The notes beneath the pieces were generated by a model. It ran no database searches, was not told the origin of the DNA, and saw nothing but the letters and a program-made list of their open reading frames with translations. This document shows positions 29,014 to 38,833 of a stretch of 62,761 bases of DNA, one piece after another. The position numbers and the translations under genes were made by a program. Source of the stretch: Guptibacillus hwajinpoensis (GTDB lineage: Bacteria > Bacillota > Bacilli > Bacillales > Bacillaceae_O). Location: assembly GCA_016841765.1 (NCBI GenBank), contig JAENYN010000027.1:1-62761 (forward strand), given 5' to 3'. Position 1 is the first letter of the stretch. Each line of letters starts with the position of its first letter.

Positions 29014-32000
29014 TTGAGAGGATTGCAGCACTATTTTTTAAACAGCAATGATGCCCAGTCCATCATGAATGGATTCAACGAAGGCCTCAGGGAACAGCTT
29101 GCTGCAGGTCTTACCGGAGCAGCCCGCCCATTATTGCTGGCATCGCTGTATAAGTCGACAAACCGACCGCAGCTTGTTGTGACGCACAACCTATTTCAGG
29201 CCCAGAAAATTTATGACGACCTGGCCGAATTGGTAGGGGAAGATGACGTTTATCTTTATCCGGTAAATGAACTGATTGCTTCCGAAATTGCGGTGGCGAG
29301 CCCCGAATTGAAAGGTCAGCGAATTGAGGCGCTCAATTTTTGGGCGGAACATGACAGGGGGATAGTCATCGCGCCGGTAGCGGGGCTCAGACGGATGCTC
29401 CCGCCAAAGCCGGTCTGGAAATACAGCCAGCTTGATTTTGTTGTAGGTGAAGAGATCGATGTGGATGACTACCTTGAAAAGCTGATCCATATGGGCTATG
29501 AACGAACAGGTATGGTATCGGCGCCAGGCGAATTCAGCATGAGAGGCGGTATAATTGATGTCTATCCGTTGACAGAAGTGATGCCGCTTCGCATTGAGCT
29601 TTTTGATACGGAAGTGGATTCAATCCGTTACTTCAGCGTTGAAGATCAACGGTCACAGGATAAAACGGAGGCAGTGAGAATCGGGCCGGCGACGGAAGTG
29701 CTGCTTTACAATGAAGAGTTCAAGCGGGGCGCTTCCAGGCTCGAAGAAGAACTTTCAAACACTTTGAAAAAGGTGAAAGACGGATCTGTCAAAGAGCAGA
29801 TGGCCGAGAATATCTCTTCCGAAATCGACCAATTGAAAAATGGCCAAACGTTTGAACAGATTTTCAAATACATGGGCCTTTTCTATAAAAAAACTGAAAG
29901 TTTACTAGATTATTTGCCCGAAAATGGCCTGGTGATGATGGATGAAATTTCCCGGATTCATGAAACCTCATCCACACTGGATAAAGAGGAAGCGGACTGG
30001 CATACATCACTGCTGCAGATTGGCGAAATCGTCTCAGACCTTCAACTGTCGCACCACCTTGGCGACTTATTGCAGAAAACGGTTAAGCCGCGCCTGTACC
30101 TGTCTTTGTTTTTAAAACACGTACCGCATACGAATCCGCAAAATATCATCAATTTCATGTGCAGGTCGATGCAGAACTTCCATGGCCAAATGCATGTGCT
30201 GAAAGGTGAATTGGAGCGGTGGAAGCACAGCGGCTATCGGGTCATTTTTCTTGCGGCGGATGAAAAGCGCGTCGAAAAGCTGCAGTCTGTTTTGGATGAT
30301 TACGATATTGAGGCAGGCATACTTGAAAGGGATGCTGAAATACCGGGGGCCGGGCAGTTCATCACGGAGGCTGATCTGTCCGCGGGATTTGAGCTTCCCG
30401 GGATCAAACTTGCCGTCATTACGGAAGAAGAACTGTTCAAAAAGAAATCAAAAAAGCCGAAACGTCGGCAAAAGCTGTCCAATGCCGAGCGGATCAAAAG
30501 CTATTCAGAGCTTAAGGTCGGCGATTATGTCGTGCACGTCAACCACGGGATCGGCAAGTACCTTGGCATTGAAACCCTTGAAATTAATGGCATCCATAAG
30601 GATTATCTCCATGTGAAATACTCCGGCAATGATAAGCTCTATGTGCCGGTTGAACAAATTGACCAGGTCCAGAAGTATGTCGGGTCAGAAGGGAAAGAAC
30701 CGAAAGTATACAAACTGGGCGGAACGGAATGGAAGAAAGTCAAAAGCCGGGTCCAATCATCAGTGCAGGATATTGCGGATGATCTCATTAAACTGTATGC
30801 CGAGCGGGAATCGACGCCAGGTTACGGTTTCAGTGAAGACACCGAGGAACAGCGGCAATTCGAATCGGCTTTCCCTTATCAGGAAACGGAAGACCAGCTC
30901 AGGACTATCCAGGAAATTAAAGAAGATATGGAAAAACCGAAACCGATGGACCGGCTCCTTTGCGGAGATGTCGGATACGGGAAAACGGAGGTCGCAATAA
31001 GGGCTGCGTTCAAGGCGATTATGGAAGGGAAACAGGTGGCTTTCCTTGTGCCGACGACAATCCTGGCACAACAGCATTTTGAGACAATCAGCGAACGGTT
31101 CCAGGACCATGCCATCAATATCGGCCTGCTCAGCCGTTTCCGGACGCGGAAACAGCAAAATGAAACGATCAAAGGCCTGAAGGCCGGTACAGTCGATATC
31201 GTCATTGGGACACACCGCTTGCTTTCAAAAGACTTGAAGTTCAGGGATCTTGGCCTGCTCATCATTGATGAAGAACAGCGCTTTGGTGTGACGCATAAGG
31301 AAAAAATCAAGCAGATGCGCGCCAATGTCGATGTCCTTACACTAACAGCAACACCGATTCCAAGGACGCTCCATATGTCGATGCTTGGCGTGCGCGACCT
31401 TTCTGTCATCGAAACCCCGCCGGAAAACCGTTTTCCGGTCCAGACGTATGTGGTCGAATATAACGGAGCCCTTGTAAGGGAAGCAATCGAACGGGAAATG
31501 GGCCGCGGCGGCCAGGTGTACTTCCTATATAACCGTGTCGAGGATATCGAGCGGAAAGCGGAAGAGATCTCGATGCTGGTGCCTGAAGCCCGTGTCACCT
31601 TCGCCCACGGAAAAATGAATGAATCCGAGCTTGAAGCGGTCATGATCGACTTCCTGGAAGGCCACTATGATGTGCTGGTCAGCACGACGATCATTGAAAC
31701 GGGTGTTGATATCCCGAACGTCAATACGCTTATCGTCAGTAATGCCGATAAAATGGGCTTATCCCAGCTTTACCAGCTGCGCGGGCGTGTCGGAAGGTCT
31801 AACCGGGTCGCTTATGCCTATTTCACCTACCAGCGTGATAAAGTGCTGAACGAGGTGGCGGAAAAGCGCCTGCAATCAATAAAAGAATTCACAGAGCTGG
31901 GTTCCGGCTTCAAAATCGCCATGCGCGACCTTTCCATCCGCGGGGCGGGAAACATTCTGGGAGCCGAACAGCACGGTTTCATCGACTCGGTCGGTTTCGA

Positions 32001-32553
32001 CCTGTATTCCCAGATGCTGAAGGAAGCAATCGAGGAACGGAAGCTGGAAAAATCAGATAAGCCGGTGGAAAAACCGATCGATATCGACATGAACCTGGAA
32101 CTCGATGCTTACATCCCTGAGGAATACATCAAGGATGAGCAGCAAAAGATTGATATGTATAAACGGTTCCGGAATGCGGATACCGTTGAGGATGTCGACG
32201 ATCTTCAGGAAGAAATGATCGACCGGTTCGGTGACTACCCTGAGGAAGTGAATTATCTCTTTTACGTCACGCGGTTCCGCCTTCTGATGAAAAAAGAGCG
32301 GGTTGAACTGCTGGCCCGGAAAAAGCAGGAGATCGAGCTTAGAATCTCCGAAGAAGCAAGTGACAATATCGACGGGGCCAAACTGTTCGAAATGGCCAAT
32401 GACATGGGCAATCATGTAAGGCTTGGGACAGAGGGCAAGAAACTGAAAGTCATCATCAATACCCGAAAAATGGAGATAGACGAACAACTATCCCAAATCG
32501 ACCATGTTCTCCGGCAGCTGGATGAAGTCAAACGGGAAAAAGTCAGTTCATGA
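29014..32553 (+). CDS. mfd: Transcription-repair coupling factor Mfd
   Basis: A 1179-aa DNA translocase that removes stalled RNA polymerase and recruits UvrA. The UvrB-like N-terminal module spans about 1-350, and the CarD-like RNAP-interaction domain begins near DYVVHVNHGIGKYLG (about residue 505). Walker A is GDVGYGKTE, the DEEQ box is in IDEEQRFGV, and the RGRVGRS motif VI follows. The start is TTG at 29014 with AGGAGGA 7 nt upstream; this gives the family's usual length (1177 aa in B. subtilis). An ATG at 28924 is open but poorly supported. Confidence 0.96.
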   Translation: MRGLQHYFLNSNDAQSIMNGFNEGLREQLAAGLTGAARPLLLASLYKSTNRPQLVVTHNLFQAQKIYDDLAELVGEDDVYLYPVNELIASEIAVASPELKGQRIEALNFWAEHDRGIVIAPVAGLRRMLPPKPVWKYSQLDFVVGEEIDVDDYLEKLIHMGYERTGMVSAPGEFSMRGGIIDVYPLTEVMPLRIELFDTEVDSIRYFSVEDQRSQDKTEAVRIGPATEVLLYNEEFKRGASRLEEELSNTLKKVKDGSVKEQMAENISSEIDQLKNGQTFEQIFKYMGLFYKKTESLLDYLPENGLVMMDEISRIHETSSTLDKEEADWHTSLLQIGEIVSDLQLSHHLGDLLQKTVKPRLYLSLFLKHVPHTNPQNIINFMCRSMQNFHGQMHVLKGELERWKHSGYRVIFLAADEKRVEKLQSVLDDYDIEAGILERDAEIPGAGQFITEADLSAGFELPGIKLAVITEEELFKKKSKKPKRRQKLSNAERIKSYSELKVGDYVVHVNHGIGKYLGIETLEINGIHKDYLHVKYSGNDKLYVPVEQIDQVQKYVGSEGKEPKVYKLGGTEWKKVKSRVQSSVQDIADDLIKLYAERESTPGYGFSEDTEEQRQFESAFPYQETEDQLRTIQEIKEDMEKPKPMDRLLCGDVGYGKTEVAIRAAFKAIMEGKQVAFLVPTTILAQQHFETISERFQDHAINIGLLSRFRTRKQQNETIKGLKAGTVDIVIGTHRLLSKDLKFRDLGLLIIDEEQRFGVTHKEKIKQMRANVDVLTLTATPIPRTLHMSMLGVRDLSVIETPPENRFPVQTYVVEYNGALVREAIEREMGRGGQVYFLYNRVEDIERKAEEISMLVPEARVTFAHGKMNESELEAVMIDFLEGHYDVLVSTTIIETGVDIPNVNTLIVSNADKMGLSQLYQLRGRVGRSNRVAYAYFTYQRDKVLNEVAEKRLQSIKEFTELGSGFKIAMRDLSIRGAGNILGAEQHGFIDSVGFDLYSQMLKEAIEERKLEKSDKPVEKPIDIDMNLELDAYIPEEYIKDEQQKIDMYKRFRNADTVEDVDDLQEEMIDRFGDYPEEVNYLFYVTRFRLLMKKERVELLARKKQEIELRISEEASDNIDGAKLFEMANDMGNHVRLGTEGKKLKVIINTRKMEIDEQLSQIDHVLRQLDEVKREKVSS

Positions 32554-32617
32554 CTGGATTAGAAACCTGATAAGGCGCTTTCTTGTTGCTGTCTTAGTTA
32601 AAATTTGCCTCTAATAT

Positions 32618-32646
32618 GAATAGAACCTAAAACGTGTAAGATACTA
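32618..32646 (+). promoter_or_regulatory. Sigma-G-type promoter of spoVT
   Basis: GAATA is 17 bp from GATACTA, one base from the sigma-G/F -10 consensus CATnnTA. B. subtilis spoVT is a sigma-G gene. It lies about 95 bp before the start. Confidence 0.5.
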
Positions 32647-32740
32647 TAGGCAAGAAAAATGGTGATTTCTTCATTTGAAGGACAAGTTCAGCCCAATCAC
32701 CAAAATTACACAATGAGATGAAAGTGAGGCAGCTAAGATT

Positions 32741-33280
32741 ATGAAAGCAACAGGAATAGTTCGTCGAATTGATGATTTAGGCAGGGTTGTCATTCCGAAA
32801 GAAATTCGCAGGACACTTCGGATTCGGGAAGGTGACCCGCTGGAGATTTACGTGGACCGTGACGGAGAGGTCATCTTGAAGAAATATTCTCCAATCAGTG
32901 AACTGAGCGACTTTGCCAGAGAGTATGCTGATGCCCTTTATGACAGCCTTGGCCATACCGTTCTCATTTCCGACCGCGATACCTTCATATCCGTATCCGG
33001 GGGATCAAAAAAGGAATTCTTGAATAGGGCAATCGGCCCGACTATTGAAAGGGCGATAGAGAACCGGGCCCCCCAGTTTGAATCCTCTGAAAAGGAAGTC
33101 GAATTAATTGACGGCATTGAAGAGGCGATTGCTTCTTTCGTTCTTCAGCCTATCATTGCCAACGGCGATCCGATTGGAGCTGTCGTCATTTTAACGAGGG
33201 GTGACAAACCACTCGGTGAGGTGGAACAAAAATCGGCCCAAACAGCTGCGGCGTTTCTTGCCCGGCAAATGGAACAGTAA
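32741..33280 (+). CDS. spoVT: Stage V sporulation protein T
   Basis: A 179-aa forespore regulator with an N-terminal AbrB-type DNA-binding domain (KATGIVRRIDDLGRVVIPKE) and a C-terminal GAF-like domain (about 60-178). SpoVT modulates sigma-G genes and spore germination properties. The ATG has AAGTGAGG upstream. Confidence 0.97.
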   Translation: MKATGIVRRIDDLGRVVIPKEIRRTLRIREGDPLEIYVDRDGEVILKKYSPISELSDFAREYADALYDSLGHTVLISDRDTFISVSGGSKKEFLNRAIGPTIERAIENRAPQFESSEKEVELIDGIEEAIASFVLQPIIANGDPIGAVVILTRGDKPLGEVEQKSAQTAAAFLARQMEQ

Positions 33281-33451
33281 GAATAGCGTCAGAACACAGC
33301 GGGCGCTCCTGCCCGCAAGAGACAGGTTGTTATTCGTGCCTAAAAACAGCTTTGCATCGCTGAAAAAGTCACGCAACCCGGCTATCCGTGTCATCAAAGA
33401 CGTTACACAACACCAGAGAAGTCACGGGTTATGCTCTTGAGGCATAGTTTT

Positions 33452-33492
33452 AAAAAGGGGTATCACACCATAATGGTTTGATATTCCTTTTT
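33452..33492 (+). terminator. spoVT-distal terminator
   Basis: AAAAAGGGGTATCA pairs imperfectly with TGATATTCCTTTTT around a second small stem ACCAT/ATGGT. It is 170 nt after spoVT. The bases 33281-33451 between them show no gene. Confidence 0.75.
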
Positions 33493-33507
33493 TTACTATA
33501 TAGATAA

Positions 33508-33608
33508 ATTGTCAGCAAGGGAGTAATCCGATGCAGCTGCCAATTTTAAGAATATAGACAAGGACAGCTGTGACTTCGCCTAAAGGCTCGCCAATCGGCG
33601 AGTTTTCT
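33508..33608 (+). repeat. ~100-nt hairpin-ended repeat, copy B
   Basis: The best copy. It runs from TTGTCAGCAAGGGAGTAAT through CAGCTGCCAATTTTAAG and CTTCGCCTAAAGGCTCG to the intact hairpin CTCGCC-AATC-GGCGAG, then TTTTCT. It follows the spoVT terminator and precedes the yabM promoter. A degenerate CCTGGCA pair lies at 33640-33659. Confidence 0.8.
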
Positions 33609-33729
33609 TAAATTGATACAAAAAAAGCTGGTTTGGATTGCCTGGCAATTCCCTGGCATTTAAAATGGCAGCGGGAATAAAGCGGAAACGGGGGAAACGG
33701 GCGGGACCGTCCGAAGAAAAAGGGTGTTA

Positions 33730-33738
33730 TGGTATAAT
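33730..33738 (+). promoter_or_regulatory. Extended -10 promoter of yabM
   Basis: TGGTATAAT is a TGn plus perfect -10, about 37 bp before the start. No -35 is obvious. Confidence 0.5.
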
Positions 33739-33774
33739 ACATCCTGCAAGTATTGGCTGAGGAGGAAAAATTAG

Positions 33775-35415
33775 TTGAATCCGGACGATAACCTTCGGCA
33801 GCGTGCCGGGATTTGGCGGGGGGCTGCCATATTGGCGGCGGCAGGCCTGCTGGCCAAGGTTTTAAGTGCTGCTTATCGAATACCTTATCAGAATATTACC
33901 GGAGATATCGGTTTTTATATTTACCAGCAGGTTTATCCGTTTTATGGAATCGCGCTTGCGTTTGCCCTGTACGGATTCCCGGCTGTTCTTTCCAAATTGG
34001 TGGCGGAAGAAAATGAGAAAAAGGGCGGGGAAGGAATTCCTGGCCTGATCGTTCGCGCCTTCACACTCCTTTTCGGTTTTGGATTGCTGCTGTTTCTGAT
34101 CCTGTATGCCGGGGCAGAACCGCTTGCCCGCTGGATGGGTGATCCGCAGTTGGAGCTTCCGGTCAGAACCGTGGCCTTTTCCTTTTTTCTCATGCCGTTT
34201 TTGGCGATTTACCGCGGCTATTATCAAGGGCACGGCAACATGGTGCCGACAGCCGTTTCACAGGTAACCGAACAGGCTGTGAGGGTTTCTGCGATTTTGT
34301 TGTTTGCTTACGTGCTGATCACCAACGGATACAGTGTATATATGGCGGGTGCCGGGGCTGTGTTCGGGTCTGTAGCCGGCGGCTTTGCAGCACTGCTTTT
34401 TTTAGTCCTGTTCAGGCTGAAAAAAGGGAGACAACCGCCATTGTTAATGGGCAGTGCCCGGCAGCGAAAGAAGTCGCCGGAAAAGCGGGGAATTCTTGTG
34501 AAAGCACTGCTCGTAAACGGCCTGCTTTTGAGTATTAGTCATTTATTCCTTGTCCTCCTGCAATTTGCCGACTCGATGACACTTGTCAAAGGGTTGCTTG
34601 CCGCAGGTGTTGACAGTCAGGCTGCCAAGGAATTAAAAGGTGTGTATGACAGGGGGTTCCCGCTGATCCAGCTTGCGACTGTCTTTGCAACCTCGTTATC
34701 GCTGGCGCTTGTGCCGTTTGTATCATCGGCAAGGGCTAAGGGCAAGATGGAAGAGGTGAAGGAAAAGACGGAATTGGCACTCAGGGTCGGCCTGATGGTG
34801 GGGGCCGGCGCTGCAGCTGGTCTCTGGCTTATTCTTGAACCGGCAAATATCATGCTTTTTGAAAACAATGCCGGTGAGCAGACGTTAAAAATGTTGAGCC
34901 TGTCGATTATTTTCAGCTCTGTTGCCATAACACTTTCATCCGTCTTGCAGGGTCTTGGCCATTTTAATATTCCGGCAGTAAGTGCCGCCGGCGGTTTTCT
35001 CATAAAATGGGCGGGAAACATGGTCCTTGTCCCCCGTTTTGGCACTGAGGGGGCTGCGGCGGCTACGGTCATCGCTTTTATCGTAATTGCACTCATCAAT
35101 GCTTTTATTCTCATGAACTTTATAAGGAGCAGGCTCGTTGCCCCCGTTTCCTTTTTGAAAATTGCAGGAGCAGTTGGCGGGATGGCCGCAGTGCTGGCAA
35201 TCCTCAACGGACTGTTCGGGCTTTTAGATTTGATGACAAAAGCGGGAAGAGAAGGGGCGGCTATACAGGCTCTTTTTGAAACAGCCGCCGGCGGGTTTGT
35301 GTTCTTATGGCTTATTATGCTTACCGGACTCTTTTCTCAAGAAGAGCTTGAACTGCTGCCAGGCGGCAACAGGCTGGCAGCAATCCATCAAAAGATGCAA
35401 AGGGGGAGGAAATAA
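33775..35415 (+). CDS. yabM: MurJ/SpoVB-like polysaccharide/lipid flippase YabM
   Basis: A 546-aa integral membrane protein with about 14 predicted helices, of the MOP/PST superfamily (YabM, SpoVB and Amj/MurJ relatives). The conserved start is AKVLSAAYRIPYQNITGD ... GFYIYQQVYP. Members flip lipid-linked wall precursors; the cargo here is unknown. It begins at TTG after GAGGAGGA. Its last base overlaps the yabN start codon, so the two are coupled. Confidence 0.93.
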   Translation: MNPDDNLRQRAGIWRGAAILAAAGLLAKVLSAAYRIPYQNITGDIGFYIYQQVYPFYGIALAFALYGFPAVLSKLVAEENEKKGGEGIPGLIVRAFTLLFGFGLLLFLILYAGAEPLARWMGDPQLELPVRTVAFSFFLMPFLAIYRGYYQGHGNMVPTAVSQVTEQAVRVSAILLFAYVLITNGYSVYMAGAGAVFGSVAGGFAALLFLVLFRLKKGRQPPLLMGSARQRKKSPEKRGILVKALLVNGLLLSISHLFLVLLQFADSMTLVKGLLAAGVDSQAAKELKGVYDRGFPLIQLATVFATSLSLALVPFVSSARAKGKMEEVKEKTELALRVGLMVGAGAAAGLWLILEPANIMLFENNAGEQTLKMLSLSIIFSSVAITLSSVLQGLGHFNIPAVSAAGGFLIKWAGNMVLVPRFGTEGAAAATVIAFIVIALINAFILMNFIRSRLVAPVSFLKIAGAVGGMAAVLAILNGLFGLLDLMTKAGREGAAIQALFETAAGGFVFLWLIMLTGLFSQEELELLPGGNRLAAIHQKMQRGRK

Positions 35416-36878
35416 TGGCAAGGACAATATCCGTTGCCGGTCTTGGGGCCGGCGATGCTGACCAATTGACAGTGGGAATCTATAAATTGCTGACGGCTTC
35501 CGAGCACTTATTTTTACGGACAAAGGAGCATCCCGCCGTACAGGTGCTTGAGCAGGAAGGTGTTTCGTTCGCCTCCTTCGATAAGATTTATGAACAAAAC
35601 CGCGGGTTTGCGGGTGTTTATCGGGAAATAGTGGACCGCCTTTTTGCCGCGGCGGAAGGAAAAGATATTGTCTATGCTGTACCCGGCCATCCGCTCGTTG
35701 CTGAAAAAACTGTACAAATGCTGTTAGAGGAAGCCGGGGAAAGAGGAATCCATGTCGATATTGCCGGCGGGCAAAGTTTCCTTGACCCGATGTTTGCTTC
35801 GCTTGGGATCGATCCGGTTGAGGGATTCCAGCTTCTTGATGCGACCGACTTTAAGCCGCATCTTGTCCAGATGGAACAGCATGTGATCGTTACACAGGTC
35901 TATGATGTGTTCACAGCATCCGAGGTCAAATTAAGCCTCATGGAAAAATATCCGGATGACTACGAAGTCGTGCTGGTTACCGCAGCCGGGAGCAGCAGTG
36001 AACGGATCAAAAGGCTTCCTCTGTTCGAACTCGATCGGGAAGCGAAGGTCGATAACCTGACGAGTGTCTATGTTCCGCCGGTCCAGGAAGAGGAGCTCCT
36101 CTACGGTGAATTTTCCAAACTCCGTGAAGTGATAGCGACATTGAGAGGGCCGGATGGCTGCCCGTGGGATAAAAAGCAAACCCACAAATCGCTGAAAAAA
36201 TATCTTGTTGAAGAAACCTATGAGGTTCTTGATGCGATAGACGGCGGGGATGTGGACCTTCTAGCCGACGAACTGGGTGATGTTTTGCTGCAGGTGATGC
36301 TGCACGCTCAAATCGGCGAAGATGAAGGCGGGTTCTCGATCCGTGATGTCGTTTTGGCGCTCAATTCAAAAATGATCCGGCGCCATCCCCACGTTTTCGG
36401 GGAAACGACCGCTGAAAGTGCCGAGGCAGTTGTTCGGAATTGGGAGGAAATTAAAAAGGAAGAAAAAGGGGAAGGCTTCCGCGAGTCCCTTCTTGATGGT
36501 ATTCCCAAAGGGCTGCCAGGATTATACCGGGCATATGAGCTGCAGAAAAAGGCGGCAAAAGTAGGTTTCGATTGGGATACACAGGAGCCTATTTGGGAAA
36601 AGATCAGTGAGGAAACAGAAGAATTCCGTACGGAGATCCGGTCAGGAAACAGCCGGGAAGCAGAAAAGGAATTCGGCGACCTATTGTTTGCCCTTGTCAA
36701 CCTTGCCAGGTATTATAAAATTGATCCGGAAGATGCGCTGCGCATGACGAATGAGAAATTTGCACGGCGTTTCCGGTTTATTGAAGAATCGGCAGCTGAA
36801 AAAGGCAAAGCCCTTGAGAAAATGTCCCTGGAAGAAATGGATAAGTACTGGAATGAAGCAAAAACAAAAGGATATTAA
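35415..36878 (+). CDS. yabN: YabN: tetrapyrrole methylase + MazG pyrophosphohydrolase
   Basis: A 487-aa fusion. The N-terminal SAM-dependent tetrapyrrole-methylase-like domain (about 1-220) has SVAGLGAGDADQLT and YAVPGHPLVAE. The C-terminal MazG domain (about 225-485) has GCPWDKKQTHKSLKKYL, the metal-binding EETYEVLDAI and DELGDVLLQ. MazG removes aberrant nucleoside triphosphates; the role of the methylase half is unknown. It is coupled to yabM. Confidence 0.95.
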   Translation: MARTISVAGLGAGDADQLTVGIYKLLTASEHLFLRTKEHPAVQVLEQEGVSFASFDKIYEQNRGFAGVYREIVDRLFAAAEGKDIVYAVPGHPLVAEKTVQMLLEEAGERGIHVDIAGGQSFLDPMFASLGIDPVEGFQLLDATDFKPHLVQMEQHVIVTQVYDVFTASEVKLSLMEKYPDDYEVVLVTAAGSSSERIKRLPLFELDREAKVDNLTSVYVPPVQEEELLYGEFSKLREVIATLRGPDGCPWDKKQTHKSLKKYLVEETYEVLDAIDGGDVDLLADELGDVLLQVMLHAQIGEDEGGFSIRDVVLALNSKMIRRHPHVFGETTAESAEAVVRNWEEIKKEEKGEGFRESLLDGIPKGLPGLYRAYELQKKAAKVGFDWDTQEPIWEKISEETEEFRTEIRSGNSREAEKEFGDLLFALVNLARYYKIDPEDALRMTNEKFARRFRFIEESAAEKGKALEKMSLEEMDKYWNEAKTKGY

Positions 36879-36900
36879 GAATAGAAAGAAGTGGTGAACC

Positions 36901-37176
36901 ATGCGGCTTGATAAGTTTTTGAAAGTGTCCCGCCTCATAAAAAGACGGACGCTTGCCAAAGAGGTGGCCGATCAGGGAAGGATTACAATTAACGGCCAGA
37001 AAGGGAAAGCAAGCGCAGATGTGAAAGTCGGCGATGAACTGGCTATCAAGTTCGGGCAGAAGACGGTAACCGTAAAAGTCGAAAGCCTGCGCGAAACGAC
37101 CAGGAAAGACGAAGCATCCCAGCTGTACACCGTCCTGAAAGAAGAGCGGAATGAACAGGAAAGGCCTGAATTTTAG
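36901..37176 (+). CDS. rqcP: Ribosome-quality-control factor RqcP (YabO)
   Basis: A 91-aa S4 RNA-binding domain protein of the Hsp15/YlmH type: MRLDKFLKVSRLIKRRTLAK, then QGRITINGQKGKASADVKVGDE. RqcP assists RqcH in adding alanine tails on stalled 50S-nascent-chain complexes. ATG with AAGTGGTG upstream, 22 nt after yabN. Confidence 0.95.
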   Translation: MRLDKFLKVSRLIKRRTLAKEVADQGRITINGQKGKASADVKVGDELAIKFGQKTVTVKVESLRETTRKDEASQLYTVLKEERNEQERPEF

Positions 37177-37246
37177 GAACAGGCCGGGTTTTGGCGTTCA
37201 AATGTTTTCCATAGCATGTAAATCTAAAAACAATCAAACCACATCG

Positions 37247-37282
37247 AAAACGGCCAGAGCTTTGAACTGCTGGCCGTTTTTT
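37247..37282 (+). terminator. rqcP terminator
   Basis: AAAACGGCCAG pairs with CTGGCCGTTTT and is followed by further T. Confidence 0.9.
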
Positions 37283-37422
37283 AAATGGCTTCGTTCCATT
37301 AAAGCGCCCTTAGCGGAAAAGCCTGTTCATAAACTGCACGTCGAGCGGGAATCTAGGCTGCAGAGATTCGCTTTCCGGGGAACGGAACGGACAACATACA
37401 GAAATTACAACTTCTTTTTCTA

Positions 37423-37632
37423 AAGGCTGTGTTAAAGCTCAATGTTGATTTTTTACACTAGTTGATTGGAGTGGAAGGTGCGAGACTCCGGCGGGACTAG
37501 CGGGACAGGTGAGACCCCACAGGACATTGAATAAGCTTCTTCGAATTGACACCGCACGAAGAAAATTGGGTTTTATTTTCGAGGAGCGAGCGACGAGGAA
37601 AGCGAGTACCTACAACGGAAATCAACACAGGC
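37423..37632 (+). repeat. GC-rich mosaic Bacillaceae repeat, copy 1
   Basis: It contains TTGATTGGAGTGGAAGGTGC, GAGACTCCGGCGGGA and GACAGGTGAGACCCC, matching the element at 50148-50284. A second module follows, CAGGACATTGA...CTTCTTCGAAT...ACCGCACGA, shared with 45580-45622. It ends in AACGGAAATCAACACAGGCG. A decayed piece of the same type may lie at 37340-37395. No gene is visible in 37283-37924. Confidence 0.75.
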
Positions 37633-37924
37633 GTTTAACGAGCCTTTTTAAATTGGCGCTTCCTTTGATTCAGGCTTTTGATGCTGCCTTTTTTTCATTA
37701 CATTTACATTTCAGCGATTACAAAAGATTTAAATAAGACTCATCTGGCACTAACGGACCTTTTCGCTTTCCAAATTGTTTACTATTATTTTCAATATAAG
37801 CCAATAAATCATAAAAAAGCGGTACGGCTATGCCGATAATAAAATTGAAGACTTGCAGGGTGATAGCTTGTTCTATTCTCACCCCCCTTTTCATAAAAAT
37901 AACATTGAGAAGAGGGGGATGATT

Positions 37925-38230
37925 ATGGACCGTTACTATGACAATAACTCGGTGTACAATCCGAAAACACAGGATCACGATGTGGTCATGCGCGGACGAA
38001 AAACACTCGAAATAACCGGAGTCAAACAAGTCGAAAGCTTTGATAACGAAGAATTCCTTTTAGAAACCGTCATGGGCTTCCTGTCCATCCGCGGAGCGAA
38101 CCTGCAAATGAAAAACCTTGATGTCGACAAGGGGATCGTTTCGATCAAAGGAAGGATTTATGACCTCGCCTATCTGGATGAACAAAACGCGGAGAAGGCT
38201 AAAGGATTCTTTAGCAAGCTTTTTAAATGA
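37925..38230 (+). CDS. yabP: Spore cortex protein YabP
   Basis: A 101-aa protein of the YabP/YqfC family with the core KTLEITGVKQVESFDNEEF, then LLETVMGFLSIRGANL and LDVDKGIVSIKGRIYDL. YabP is needed for sporulation, probably cortex formation in the mother cell. The start at 37925 (MDRYYDN) has GAGGGGGA 5 nt upstream and matches the family length; ATG 37919 lies inside that site. Confidence 0.94.
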   Translation: MDRYYDNNSVYNPKTQDHDVVMRGRKTLEITGVKQVESFDNEEFLLETVMGFLSIRGANLQMKNLDVDKGIVSIKGRIYDLAYLDEQNAEKAKGFFSKLFK

Positions 38231-38817
38231 GCCTTACCGTTCAATTTTCTACCATGTTTGCCATGGCTCTGACCGGGGTATGGATAGGTGCAGGTTTTGA
38301 TACGTTCAACCGTTTTTTGCAGCGGAACAAACGCAAGCGCTGGTTTGTTTTTTGCAACGATATATTATTCTGGGTCGTCCAGGCCCTTATTGTATTTTTT
38401 GTTCTTTTTACAGTAAATGAAGGGGAGCTCAGATTTTACATCTTTGCTGCTCTTCTTTGTGGTTATGCTGCCTACCAGGCATTGATGAAGCGGCTTTTTA
38501 TGAATCTGTTGGAGAAAATGATTTCGTTTGGCGAGCGCATCATTTCGATTACGGTCTCCATGTACACCGTTTTAGTGGCCAGGCCGGTGCAATGGCTGGC
38601 ACAGGCTATTGTCGCCATTTTCCTTTTTTTCCTGCATATTGTCGGAGCGGTTATATTGTTTTTGTTGAAAGTGATCGTAACGCCGTTGAAATGGTCGAAA
38701 GTCCTGGTTTGGCGGCTCACCCCTGTAAAAATAAAGAAAATTATTCGTTCTTTGGCAGGAAACGCTGGTAAAATAAAGAATAGGTTAAAGAAAATAACAG
38801 GCAAGTTTCGAAGATAG
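38227..38817 (+). CDS. yabQ: Spore cortex membrane protein YabQ
   Basis: A 196-aa membrane protein. Four to five hydrophobic helices (TVQFSTMFAMALTGVWIGAG; ILFWVVQALIVFFVLF; FYIFAALLCGYAAYQ; AIVAIFLFFLHIVGAVILFL) are followed by a basic tail. B. subtilis YabQ is sigma-E dependent and needed for cortex formation. It overlaps yabP by 4 nt, so the two form one translation unit. Confidence 0.94.
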   Translation: MSLTVQFSTMFAMALTGVWIGAGFDTFNRFLQRNKRKRWFVFCNDILFWVVQALIVFFVLFTVNEGELRFYIFAALLCGYAAYQALMKRLFMNLLEKMISFGERIISITVSMYTVLVARPVQWLAQAIVAIFLFFLHIVGAVILFLLKVIVTPLKWSKVLVWRLTPVKIKKIIRSLAGNAGKIKNRLKKITGKFRR

Positions 38818-38833
38818 GAGGACATGAGATCCC

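Noticed and set aside
33201-33440. 79-codon frame over the end of spoVT
   Set aside because: It is in another frame of spoVT, basic and low in complexity, with no ribosome binding site.
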